This document shows, piece by piece, positions 9,255-20,230 of a stretch of 64,000 nt of DNA; position 1 is the first letter of the stretch; the number at the start of each line of letters is the position of its first letter. Below the pieces are notes generated by a model. It made no database searches. It saw only the letters and a list, made by a program, of their open reading frames with translations, and was not told where the DNA came from. The translations under genes and the position numbers were made by a program. Origin of the DNA: Sycobia sp. Sy_11 (lineage: Eukaryota; Arthropoda; Insecta; Hymenoptera; Epichrysomallidae); NCBI GenBank assembly GCA_018907035.1, contig JACCIC010000178.1, positions 186,001 through 250,000 on the forward strand. The letters run 5' to 3'.

Positions 9255-11309
9255 CATTATGTCTGAAAAAGATACCGAAGATTTTTTAGCGAGACAAAAA
9301 CGGTGCTTGGATTTATTGGTAAACTTTAAATCGAACACGTATAAAGATAAAGCTGCCGCAGTTATCACTGAATGAATATTATCGGTCGTGGAGTATTGTG
9401 TTAGATGCTTATTGGTGTTTTCACTCTTCTAAAACTGACAGTTAAATATTGGGACATGAGATTTATACAATTGGTTAAAAATAAATTGCCATCGGCTACA
9501 AGCCTAGTGTAGACAGGTTTTTTTAATTTTTTAATATCTATAAACTTTGAGATGTGTTCTCAAAGTTTATAGATATTAAAAAAATTCTTAAAGGCTAGAA
9601 TGTAGGCATAGCTGCGTGAGAAAATTGATTTTAACCACAATACAAAAGCTGACAAAAAATCAAGTTTATTTACTGCAATAGTTGTCCTACAATCAAAGTG
9701 CCTATACTTCTGCTCGAATCTTATTAGATTCGTGCATCGAAAAATCTTTCATATTTGAAAATCTGTCTAAAATACTGTCTTCAAACTACTGTCCTAAAAT
9801 TTAAACTAGTAAACATAGCTGTATCTGATTTGAACGTAACGACTAATGCAATCTCTCATGCCGAAGTACAGCTTACTTTGAAATCTCTAATAAATTCAGA
9901 ATTTTCTTTCAATTTTAGAGCCGTAGTCGTGAATCTTATTTCGAATTTGCTGCCATGAAACAGAAACGTTTCTGTAAATTGAGGCTCAATCCGTGAGATA
10001 TACTTAACCAATCCACACTTTGGACAACCAAATACTGTGGATTGCATTCTGAGCCTGTTTCTTTATGTTGATGTGCTTGTTCCAGAAATGTATCGAACAC
10101 AATCTCCACAAACTGGTCCAATGGTACTGTCATTTCTTTTTGGCTAGGTGTGAATTGGAAATGCAAACACGATAATACTACGGAAATAACGACACATTAT
10201 TTAGTAGCGGATCATAAGAATTCTGGCAGTTAGTCGCTTTTGAGAGTCAGACGAGAGTCATCAGAAAGAGCACATGCTCCCTGCAGAACAAAAATGTTGA
10301 GATCATTTCACGATCACGTATTGTAGAAATTTAAATGCTCGTTTCATAGTTATACTACGTTTTTGCAATCAGTCTAAGTTCATAGGTTCAGACGAAATTA
10401 CCAAAGATTCTATGAATTGAGCAGAACCTCGTTTTCTTAAATAACCTGAATTTTATACAGCTAATCATGCTTTGATGCAAGAATATATGGACCATCGGTA
10501 TATCAACTTATTCCATTAGATAAATTTTGATGAATGTTTGTGATAAATGTTTCTTTGGATGAATGTTGCTGACGAATTCTTTTTACTTTATCATGCAGTA
10601 TGTAAACAGGATGTTTTTAAGGATGCGCAGCATAAAGCAGGATATTCAGGCTTAACATTTGCTTACGATTAGATATGAAACAGTATGAGTTCCATTCTTT
10701 ATCAATACTTGCTTAGAAGAATTAGCTCATTTGATTGCACATTTACATAAAATTGAATCCATAATAATTCAGAGAAATACATACGTTGATGACTTCATAG
10801 CTGGCAGAGATACTTTAGATGTGACCTTACAAGCATGTAAGGAGCTTATTAAGCTTTAAAGAGCCGGAAAGCCGATATATCGGCTCAAAAACATAATGTT
10901 AGGATAGCTTTCTATTCTTAAGCAAATTGCTGCGTTAACTTCGTATCTGAAGTTGGTTTGACCTTATCACTTCAGAGTGAAGGTCAATGAAGGCCATTTG
11001 AAGGTCAAACCTAGCAATATAAAAGAGTCACTGAGTTTGGGTTTTACGTCATTTTGACCTCAAATAAAAAGAGAGATGAAGATTTCTCCATGGTCAGGGT
11101 GAGAATATTCCCAGTTAAAATTGGTTTTTAGATTTCGAAAGCACTCGACACCGAATTTTCTCATTCAACCAATCGCATTTCTGTCAATATCATGATTCAG
11201 ATAAATTTCTGAATCTATTCTTGTGAAAGTAGTTTGCCAGTAAAAAACAGAAACACTTTTTCCTAGAAACGTATATATCATCATAATTTCGATCGTGCAA
11301 TTATAACTA
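9255..11309 (+). pseudogene. BEL/Pao retrotransposon relic, 5' part
   Basis: A frame beginning MSEKDTEDFLARQKRCLDLL near 9261 could be the gag start. From about 10470 the sequence resembles BEL/Pao reverse transcriptase: a decayed block near 10490-10520, then TYVDDFIAGRDTLD at about 10785-10820 with the catalytic YVDD. The RT stretch ends in stops at about 10858. Further BEL/Pao pieces follow the nested elements at 15110-15535 and 16823-17262. Gag assignment is weak; the RT match is good. Confidence 0.6.
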
Positions 11310-12594
11310 TTAGGTGTACAAATAAGTTTCCGCCGTTGTGAAAAGATGGCGCCACCGATAAGATAACCTCGAAATGGTCAGCTTTAAAAAGTCGTATAGT
11401 ATATGTTAACATTTCGAAACAGTATAACCTTTTAATACCTCTGACTTTTTTCTTGCATCATTTAGTTTTCATCGTGTCAAGATGTCAAGTTTTGACCAAA
11501 GTAAGCGTTATTTGCGGAAATTGTTAATTTACTTTTTTCATTTAAAGCAATCTGCAGCTGAAGCACGCTGGCTACTCATAGATGCATATAGTGATGTTAA
11601 TTAAAGTGAGAGAAGTTGTCGGGAGTGCTTCCAAAAATTTAAATGTGGTGATTTTCACGTGGAGAACAAAACACGCAGTGGAAAGCCCAAAGTGTATGGT
11701 GACACAGAATTGGAAGCTTTACTTGAGGAAGATCCATGTCAAACGCAAAAAGAAATTGCACAAGAGTTAGGAGTGACTCAGCAAGCTATTTCACAACGTC
11801 TCAAAACTCTGTGTATGGTCCAAAAGCAAGGAAATGGGGTTCCTTATGAACTGAAGCTAAGAGACGTCGGGCGTCGCTTATTCGCTTGCGAACAATTGCT
11901 CAAAAGGCAACATCGCAAAGAATTTCTACATAGGATCATGACGGGCGACGAAAAGTGGATTCACTAAGACAACGCAAAGCATAGCAAGTCATGCGATAAG
12001 CCCAGGCATGCCTCTACTTCGATGACCAAGCCAAACATTTATGGCAAGAAGCTAATGCTGTGCATTTGGTGGGATCAGCTTGGAGTAATCTATTACGAAC
12101 TACTCTAACATAATCAAACCGTCACCGGGGAACGTTACCAACAACAGCTGATGCAATTAAACCGAGCATTGAAGATTAAATGTCCACATTATGCCAAAAG
12201 GCACGATAATGTCATTTTTGAGCATGATAACACTCAGCCATAAGTTGCAAAAATCGTAAAGGAAACGTTAGAAGCACTGAATTGGGACGTCCTACCCTAC
12301 CCGCCGTATCACCAGACATTGCTCCTTCAGACTACCACCTATTCCGGTTGATGACTCATGGTCTAGCTGAGCAGCACGTCACCTCTTATGAGGAATTGAA
12401 GAAATGGGTCGATTCATGGATCGCTTCAAAACAAGAGCAATGTTTTAGACGGGGTATCCATCTTCTGCTCGAAAGATGGTCAAAAGTAGTAGAAAGTAAT
12501 GGGAAATATTTTGACTGACATTATTTGTACCTTTTTTTACAATAAATTCTTATTTCTTTATAAAAAAACGGGGGAAACTTATTTGTACACCCAA
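11310..12594 (+). mobile_element. Mariner element, decayed copy (subfamily of the 1285-bp mariners)
   Basis: Full-length element with TA target duplications at 11308-11309 and 12595-12596. The terminal inverted repeats begin TTAGGTGTACAAATAAGTTT and, on the other end, TTGGGTGTACAAATAAGTTT. It is 1285 bp, the same length as the intact copy at 15536, but the terminal repeats and transposase are clearly diverged, so it is an older relative. It is inserted in the BEL/Pao relic region. Confidence 0.85.
11482..12518 (+). pseudogene. Mariner transposase, inactivated
   Basis: The ATG at 11482 opens a mariner transposase aligned along its length with the intact 345-residue enzyme at 15708, but stops appear after about 42 codons and again after TGDEKWIH near 11967, plus others downstream. 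The helix-turn-helix region (LGVTQQAISQRLKTL) and the first catalytic aspartate block survive. In the second block HDN is retained, but the following residues are changed and a stop interrupts. The third block is shifted in frame (near 12300). Confidence 0.85.
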
Positions 12595-13055
12595 TAAAAA
12601 TTGATTCTAGAAGAAATAATATAGGTGACATAAGTCACTTATAGAATGCCTGCATAAAGGTAACCACCGACGTGCCAGAGAGACTAATTTAACTGTCGAC
12701 ATGGCTACGTGGCAAAACACCGTCGTCGAGCGTCCTGACACAAGAACAGTCGTCTCTACGGTATAAGTCCAGGGAAAAGACAAGACTCGATGATTCGCTT
12801 GCGACAAGCTTTTGCTAACCGTTACTCTACCGTCACTCTTTTACTACAATACTTTCGTACTTTTCATTCCATCGTTTGCGTTCAATATCTTCTCTCATTT
12901 TTCACTTTGATACTTATTTTTACTATCTTTTCTACGGAATACCTTTTAATTTTAAGTTGGTCTTTCCATACATACCGAATGGTGGTATTCAGCGTAACAA
13001 CTCATAGAGTCTATCACCAGTCTACAACAGAAATTTCCTTCCTTGAGCCAAAATA

Positions 13056-14577
13056 ATGAGTGTTTGGAATAGTGGTGAATCAGAATCAGAAGAGGAGTAT
13101 GCTGACGATAGAACTGGTGCATCAAAACCAAATGCTTCTGCAGAAATCTTTGACGATCCTGCTAGAGATGACGGTGTATTTTTCGATTCTGTCTATTTCT
13201 CTTCTGTAAAAAACTTTGTAGGTCATGCTAATTTTTATGAAAATATTCCTATACCAGAACGTATTCCATTAGTTTACTTTGAATTTGTTATGGATTCGAA
13301 TATTTTCAAAGTAATTTTGGAACAAACAAATCTCTTCCAGAAACAAAACCCCGATCCATTCCATTCTAATACGACTTCATCAACGATGTAACAGTAGAAG
13401 AATTGCGAATCTTCCTTGCTCTAACTATCAACATGGACCATGTTCGTAAGTGTAACGTCAAAGATTATTGGAGTATGTATAAATTTTACGTTTTCTGCAT
13501 TTTGAAAATAATAGATAGAACCACCCCCTGAGAAAAATTAAACCTGTAATAGATTGTCTAAATCAGACATTTTCCTCTACTTTGCATCCTGGAAAAAACT
13601 TTTGGGTTGATGAAAGTTTGATGCTGTGGAAAGGAAGATTAAAGTTCAAACATTATTTACCCTTGAGAAGACACAGGTTTGGTATAAAATTTTTCGAATT
13701 GGTTGATTGTGAAACTAAATTCCTATTATGAGTCATTATCTATACAGGAGCCGATACAGATTATGAAAAATTTCATTTAGGAATCCCTGATGATGTAGTA
13801 GTTGATTTCCATACACCATATTTTAACAAAGGTCACGTTATCTTCATAGATAACTGGTATTCGTCTCCTCAACTTACTAATTTTCTCCGTGACAAAGATA
13901 CTGGTATGTGTGGGACCGTGAAGAAAAGCAGAAAAAGAATGCCCAATCTTGTCAGTAAATTCAACCGAGGTGAAATTGAAATAGTCCATACTGATTCTTG
14001 GCTAGCAATAAAGTGGATGGACAAGAAAGAAGTTTACATGAGAACAACAATCCATGAAGTTGGTTACGTAAATACAGGCAAGAAACATTGGAGTACTAAT
14101 AAAGATATTATAAAACTAATATGTATAGTGGACTATAATAAAAATATGGCAGAGATTGACAACACAGACACATAATTTTCATTGGCAAAAACGATTAGAA
14201 AATATACTAAATGGTATCGAAAACTTTTTTTTCACTTACCTGATTTTGTTCTGGTAAATTCTCATGCGTTACATAAAATGAAAAGTACCACTAACAAATA
14301 GATTTCTTATCCTCATTTTCGTTTAGAAGTGGTGAGAGGCTTACTCAGGATACATTCTGATGACTTGCGTCATTCATGTCACTCGAATGACTCTCGACTT
14401 ACTGGGAAACACTTCCCTAAGAAAATTGATCGAGGGGAAAAGAAAGAAGGCAATTGTTGTTTATGTCTCATGAATAAGACCAGACATCGAAGCACTTATG
14501 AATGTAAAATTTTTCAAGTTGTTCTATGTATAGATTCGTGTTTTGAAACTTATCACATCAAAGAATTCTTACCTTGA
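13056..14577 (+). pseudogene. piggyBac transposase relic
   Basis: The reading starts MSVWNSGESESEEEYADD, an acidic N-terminus usual for piggyBac. The catalytic core follows in several frames: WVDESLMLWKGRL near 13605 (first Asp), FIDNWYSSPQL near 13845 (second Asp) and IVDYNKNMAEID near 14130 (third Asp). A cysteine-rich C-terminus (CCLCLMNKTRHRSTYECK) lies near 14455-14510. Frameshifts near 13350 and 13500 and stops at about 13730 and 14173 inactivate it. Terminal repeats were not found. Confidence 0.85.
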
Positions 14578-15109
14578 TCATGTTGGAAAAAATTATAACA
14601 AATAAAAAAAGACATAAAGTCAGATATTATCGATAGATTCATACAGATCTTTGAAGAGCAATGTGAAAAAAATACAAAATACACTTCTAACAAAATGGCA
14701 AAATGTATAAACAGTAGAAAAACATAAAAAATAACAAAAAATGAAAAAAGGAACTGCATTACTCTCTACGTTCAGGTTATTAGCTCTAGGTAAAGCAGAA
14801 GAAGAGTAGAAGGCTTAAAAATGCACGAATCAAAACACATAAAACCTGAGATGGCCATATACCCAAAAGAATGAGTATAATTATGTCTATTCACAATCAA
14901 ACAAGAGTCAGATTCAGAGGTAGCACCTCGGGATACTCTTAGATATAATTTTTGTTCGAATATATGTGATACTTTCTGTATTTGACCTTGAAGTGTCCTT
15001 GTTTGACATCGAATGATCGTAATTATGAGCAGTTATGATCGATCAGACTCCAGATTTGGATGTAGCATATCTCAAAACCTGAGAATCTGATTTTATTCTA
15101 ATTTTACCG

Positions 15110-15535
15110 AATTAAAGATTTTTCATGATCCTACAGGCCGGAGAGCCGATATATCAGTTCGGTCCATGATAGGACCATTGCCCATAGTTGATGGGTGATA
15201 CAAGATATAAATTTAGATACTTTCAAAGAAGATTTCGAAACCTCAAAACTTTAAAGGTTAAAGTGCTTAGTTTTGCTCCCCGACTATTAGAAAATAAACA
15301 ACAAATCTCTGAAATTGGAAATTTATAGAGTTCTCAAGACGAATTTAAAGACCTTAATGAGAAGGAAACTGTGTTTATTCTTGGTTTACGATAGAGATTT
15401 GATAGAGCTTTTCAGGTTCAAGTTACATTGCCTTTAGCAACTCGAGCAATTACTAAGCTTTCTATTTAGTCAGAATGATCTAAAATTTTCGATCCTTTAG
15501 GATTCCTTTCTTCTGTTATTATTCGTACGAAAATA
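15110..15535 (+). pseudogene. BEL/Pao relic, segment between RT and RNase H
   Basis: A plus-strand reading gives FQVQVTLPLATRAITKLSI and then IFDPLGFLSSVIIRTKI, matching the BEL/Pao connection region in which LPLATRPITKR and FDPLGFLSP motifs are typical. Stops interrupt it. The mariner at 15536 is inserted immediately after this motif and the homology resumes on its other side. Confidence 0.7.
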
Positions 15536-16820
15536 TTAGGAGTGTGAATAAGTCTTTCCCGTTTTTTGTAAGAGATGGCGCCACCAATACTGTGCGAGTA
15601 TTCAATGGTTACATATGTCATAATCAAAGCTTATTCATATGTCAACAATTCCATACTAACACATTAGTTAAAATTTTTTCGCATCATAAATTTTTGATAT
15701 CGTGAAAATGTCGAAATTTGAGCCGAGTCGACGTCATTTGCGGGAAGTTTCACTTTATTGGTTCAATTTGAAGAAATCTGCTGCCGAGACGCATCGATTG
15801 CTTCAGGAGGCTTATGGAGAAGGTTGTGTCGATGATTCAAATGTTCGCGGATGGTTTCGATGCTTCAAAAGCGGTGATTTCGACGTGGAAGACAAGGAGC
15901 GTTCCGGGCGGCCGCAAATCTTTGAAGATCGAGAATTGGCGACTTTGCTTGATGAAGATTCTTGTCAAACGCAAGAAGAACTTGCTGAAGCATTGGGAGT
16001 TGACCGAACAACCATTTCCAAGCGTTTGAAAGCCATGGGAATGATCCAAAAGCAAGGAAATTGGGTGCCGTACGAACTGAAGCTGAGAGACGTCGAACGG
16101 CGTTTTTTCACTTGCGAACAGCTGCTTCAGCGACATAAAAGAAAGGGTTTTCTGCATCGTATCGTGACTGGCGATGAAAAGTGGATACGTTACGATAATC
16201 CGAAGCGAAGAAAATCATGGGGACTACCCGGCCATGCATCATCATCGACGGCCAAGCCAAATATTCATGGCGCCAAGCTCATGCTCTGTATATGGTGGGA
16301 CCAGCTAGGTGTGGTTTACTATGAGCTTCTGAAACCGAATGAAAGGATCACGGGCGAGGTCTATCGACGACAATTGATGCGTTTGAGCCGCGCACTGCGA
16401 GAAAAACGGCCACAATACTCCGACAGGCACGACAAAGTTATTTTGCAACATGACAATGCTCGCCCACATGTTGCACCGCCGGTGAAAACATACTTAGAAA
16501 TGCTCAAATGGGAAGTCCTACCCCACCCGCCGTATAGTCCAGACGTTGCTCCGTCTGATTACCATCTCTTCAGATCGATGACGCATGGCCTGGCTGACCA
16601 GCACTTCCATTCCTACGAGGAAGCCAAAAAATGGGTGGATGACTGGATAGAGGCCAAACCGTTCGAATTTTTTCGCAACGGGATTCGTATGTTGCTAGAA
16701 AGATGGGAAAAAGTTGTTGCTAGCGATGGCCAATACTTTCAATAATTCATTTGTAACCATTTTTTCACAATAAAGGCTCAAAATTTGAAAAAAACGGGAA
16801 AGACTTATTCACATACCTGA
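15536..16820 (+). mobile_element. Mariner element, intact copy 1
   Basis: A 1285-bp element with TA duplications at 15534-15535 and 16821-16822. The ends begin TTAGGAGTGTGAATAAGTCT and, on the complementary end, TCAGGTATGTGAATAAGTCT; the repeats share GTGAATAAGTCTTTCCCG and run into a T-rich stretch. It encodes one uninterrupted transposase. It interrupts the BEL/Pao relic between the connection region and the RNase H-like part. Two near-identical copies lie at 55068 and 57567. Confidence 0.95.
15708..16745 (+). CDS. Mariner transposase, intact (345 aa)
   Basis: Cut-and-paste transposase of the IS630/Tc1/mariner superfamily, acting in the nucleus on the element's own terminal repeats. The ATG at 15708 gives 345 residues, the usual length for this group. 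Residues about 1-110 form two helix-turn-helix domains, linked by a GRPQ hook-like segment near residue 70. The catalytic triad is complete: Asp in TGDEKW (about 156), Asp in QHDNARPH (about 249) and Asp in APSDYHLF (about 284), 34 residues apart as in DD34D enzymes. The WVPYEL linker motif between DNA-binding and catalytic domains is present. It differs from the copy at 57739 at only about six residues. I see no disabling change; activity is inferred, not shown. Confidence 0.95.
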   Translation: MSKFEPSRRHLREVSLYWFNLKKSAAETHRLLQEAYGEGCVDDSNVRGWFRCFKSGDFDVEDKERSGRPQIFEDRELATLLDEDSCQTQEELAEALGVDRTTISKRLKAMGMIQKQGNWVPYELKLRDVERRFFTCEQLLQRHKRKGFLHRIVTGDEKWIRYDNPKRRKSWGLPGHASSSTAKPNIHGAKLMLCIWWDQLGVVYYELLKPNERITGEVYRRQLMRLSRALREKRPQYSDRHDKVILQHDNARPHVAPPVKTYLEMLKWEVLPHPPYSPDVAPSDYHLFRSMTHGLADQHFHSYEEAKKWVDDWIEAKPFEFFRNGIRMLLERWEKVVASDGQYFQ

Positions 16821-16822
16821 TA

Positions 16823-17262
16823 TTAATTTGTAGATGTAATGTCTTTGTAAATGTGATTTATTTGTAGATGCAATGTGTCGATTGGGATTCAACAGTTTCA
16901 GATCGAATTCAGAAGAAACGGCTTCTCTACAGAAACAACTTACTAAATTAGAAAAGATCGTAATTCGGCGTTGAGTAAATACAAGAAGTCTGATTTTTGG
17001 CATTTGCATGGTTTAGTAAAGTTGGAACTGGTGGTGCAGCATTATTAACTAAACTTATATCTAGAATTCTTGCTACATTAGATGTTGCTACTGAAGAGAT
17101 TTATTATTTGTCTAACTTAAAAGTTGTTTTATCGTGGTTAAGATCAAATTTATCTGGTTGGAAATCATACATTGCAATTAGAATTAGTGAAATTCCAACT
17201 CACTTTCAGTATCTCTCTTATGAAGTATCGTTTATTCAAGACTTTCAAGATTGGGAAGAATA
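16823..17262 (+). pseudogene. BEL/Pao relic, RNase H-like part
   Basis: Homology resumes directly after the mariner. A frame from about 17000 carries an RNase H-like block: YYLSNLKVVLSWLRSNLSGW, then IAIRISEI, matching the BEL/Pao pattern of a W-x-DS-VVL-WL block followed by V-A-N-R-V-S-E-I. The catalytic aspartate in the DS motif is Asn here. Upstream parts are in other frames with stops. Confidence 0.65.
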
Positions 17263-18205
17263 GTTAAATTAAGTTAATTCAACGTTTGAATTTTTCCAGT
17301 GAGTTACGAATTTTATCTTCAGGATAACAATTGCCATTGACAAATCCATTGCAAAAATTAATGTCATTTATTAGTAACAAAAGCATACTATAACATACAA
17401 TTTATTTGAACAGCACTATGAAAGTCTGTTAATTAAATATCCTTCCTCCTCGGAAAGACGTTTTTAATAAGAATTCATGAAGACTTTTGCATAACAGAGG
17501 CTGTAAAAAGTGCATCGTCACCGATTCCTTGCCAAAGCAGTTGAGTAGTATTGACTATGGTCACTATCTTGTCGATTCCTATGTACCATCTGAGTTCGCT
17601 CGAAAATGTAAACACGCTTGAAAACTCGTTGCCATAGTATCCTTTAACGACCACGCTTTGAGACGAAAACAGTCATTAAATTCTGGGTTTAATAATCCAG
17701 AAGCCTTAGCTGCATTATTCTTACACATAGTCCTGCCAAACTATTACAAAATTTACGTTAACTCCGAACATAGCGGTTATTATTTCCCCCCATTTCCATT
17801 AAACCTTTATTCAAAGGCGCCAAACACAAGTTCAAATATCTGTCCATCAAATGCACAATTTTTAAGCATAAAAAAGTGAGTACCTTTATTACTTCCCATT
17901 CCGTACTCGAGTATGAAGTAACGAGATAGTGAATTTGATTTTAATATACATATTCGAATGCCGCTGAAGCTCAATTATAACACAAGTTGTTTGTGCTAAT
18001 TTCTAGATTTGAAAAACATTATGGAATAGCTCTTGATCAGTACGCGACCAAGGCTGTACTGCGAAACATAGCTTGTAAAAAAATTTAATATTTTCAAACG
18101 AATTGCACGAAGTTGTTATAGTATTATGTTAAACCTTTTATTATACATGTAATACGCAGATTAAATTTGTTTTATTTATAGACAAGAGCAAAATTCGTTG
18201 ACATA
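17263..18205. other. Spacer, no gene recognised
   Basis: Moderately A+T-rich and probably further decayed retrotransposon. No motif strong enough to name; one short open frame (17658-17879) has no family signature. Confidence 0.4.
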
Positions 18206-19322
18206 CGCGGGTGGATTGATAAGTTTCCGGCCTGACCAAGAAAAACAATGTTTTTAAGAATTTTTTTTATTTCTCAACATAATCTCCTCCAAGTCTGATA
18301 CATTTCTCATAGCGGTGTTCTAGACTATTAATGCCATTTCCATAGACTGATTCGTCAAGCTCCTCAAAATACGCATTGACAGCTTCGATTACTTCTTCAT
18401 TGTCCACAAATCTCTTACCACCAAGCCATTTTTTGAGGTTAGCATACAGATAATAGTCACTCGGGGCTAGGTCTGGAGAGTAGGGAGGATGCGGCATCAA
18501 TTCAAACTTCAGATCGATTTCAGATCGATTCTCTTGCATCCCCAAAAACAGTAGCCATAACCTTGTTTGCCGAAAAAATTGTTTTTGCCGTCTTTGAAGT
18601 TGTTTCTCTGGTCCAATCCACTGTTTAGACTGTTGTTTGGTTTCAGGAATGTTGTGGTGGATCTAAGATTCATCAACGGTTACGAATCGACGAAAAAATT
18701 CGCTTGGATTACGCTTATAAAATGCCCAATTGGCGGTAGAAATATTCTTTCGAATCAATTTTGGTTGACTGTTAGCAAACGGGGCACCCATCTTGCACAG
18801 AACTTTTCCATATACAAATCTTGGTACAAAATATTTTGTACACATTCATATGACATCTTACAGATCTCAGCTATCTCACGCACTTTTAATCTGCGGTCTT
18901 TCAGCACTATTTGATGGATTTTTTCGATCATATCTGGGGTTGTGACCTCAATAGGGCGTCCTGAGCGAGGCTGATGAAAGGTGCTCACACAATCCTTTTT
19001 AAACTCGGAAACTCACTGCTTAACGGTTGAATATGATGGGGAGGATATTCCCAGTGTTGAGTCCATCTCTTCTTTAATTTTCTTCGGGGTTAACCCCTTC
19101 AAATAAAAGTATTTGATGACAGCACGATTTTCCAGCTTTTCCATTTTTACGAAAAACACAGAAGCGTCTTGTTCAGCGTGCTCTCAAACCTAAACTAACA
19201 TAGCGATCAGACTGAAACTATAGCTACAAGCTATTTAAGGATGGTACTATAGAATGCCAAAGCACGGTAGGCCTAGTGGCGCCATCTCTTGGTCAGGCCT
19301 GAAACTTATCAATCCACTCTCG
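18206..19322 (-). mobile_element. Mariner element, internally deleted (third subfamily)
   Basis: TA duplications at 18204-18205 and 19323-19324 bound a 1117-bp element. Its ends read CGCGGGTGGATTGATAAGTT and, from the other side, CGAGAGTGGATTGATAAGTT. Compared with the related copy at 61337-62446, about 200 bp are missing around 18515-18550, the part that encodes the second catalytic aspartate. It cannot make a working transposase. Confidence 0.85.
18267..19143 (-). pseudogene. Mariner transposase, deleted and frameshifted
   Basis: Minus-strand pieces in order are a start around 19143, an HTH region with STFHQPRSGRPIEVTTPDM and LKVREIAEICKMSYECVQNI (18990-18845), a decayed first-aspartate block (TVDES near 18670) and the C-terminus with FELMPHPPYSPDLAPSDYYL through GGDYVEK (18520-18267). 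The second catalytic block falls in the internal deletion. Frames differ between pieces. Confidence 0.8.
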
Positions 19323-19439
19323 TATATCGTGATTGCTGCATTCGCCCTTTAGCGTGTCCCTGCTATTCTATACAAACAAAGACTAAAACAGAGCAGGTGC
19401 AGGCACAATGACTAAACTAATTAGAAAAGAATAAGTTTG

Positions 19440-20230
19440 GGCTAACATGATTAAAGACAAAACGCAACGCTGTAAAATATGTAGCGGCTACCAACAATAT
19501 AAAATAACGCAGCATATTAAACTTATACCCGCATATTTCGACAGTCCTACTTCACATTTTTCTACCGTCAATATTGACATCGTAGGCCCTCTTAGAACTT
19601 GTCGCGACCAATTCTACTTTTTAATTACGGTTAACCGATTCACTTTTTGGCGCGAGGCGAACCATATTAAAGACATTACCGCTTCAATTATCACACCAGT
19701 TTTCTTGTCTCACTATAATGTTTTTACCAATATTATTACCGATCCAGAAACCCAATTTGAAAGCCAACTCTCCAGAGAGCTTTTATAGATAATAGGTTGC
19801 GAACGTATCAGAAACGATACGTTCTACTTCCAAGCAAATAGAATGGTCGAATGGTGACACCGTGATGTAAAGGTAGTCTTAATGCGCTAGGCTAATAATC
19901 CAGATTGACCGCGATTTCTTCCTATCGCTTTTCTGGGACTTAAAACCTGTCTCAGATTTGATATTTATGCAAGCGCTTTCGGTTTTGTTTACGGTACTTA
20001 AATTAGAATCCCTAGCATTTTCTACCGATTTATGCCGATGATAATGAACATCATGACTCGCAAATATTCCTAGTTTCATTTCGTGAACAAGTGAATTCAT
20101 TTAGGCCTGTTCCAGTTAAATATAATAGTCCTATCAAACCATTCGTATTTAAAGATCTCGATAAAATCGCCCAAAAGGGAAAGCAAGAGTTATACAATAG
20201 TATTCAATCTTTAAACTACTTTCAATAAAT
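19440..20230 (+). pseudogene. Ty3/gypsy integrase relic
   Basis: The frame from 19447 matches gypsy integrase: CKICSGYQQYK (zinc-binding CxxC), then VNIDIVGPL (first catalytic Asp) and NIITDPETQFES (second catalytic Asp block, usually TD-x-G-x-QFES). After a stop at 19788 it goes on in decayed frames with NRMVEW and FLGLKTCLRFDI. The style resembles Mag-type gypsy elements and differs from the gypsy element at 36585-41959. No LTR or RT was found nearby. Confidence 0.7.

Noticed and set aside
9856..10166. Two overlapping minus-strand frames near 10 kb
   Set aside because: They lie opposite the BEL/Pao relic and have no recognisable domain.
15702..15707. GTG at 15702 (and 57733) as transposase start
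   Set aside because: The ATG six bases downstream gives the 345-residue length typical of the family; a GTG start is not expected in an insect nuclear gene.
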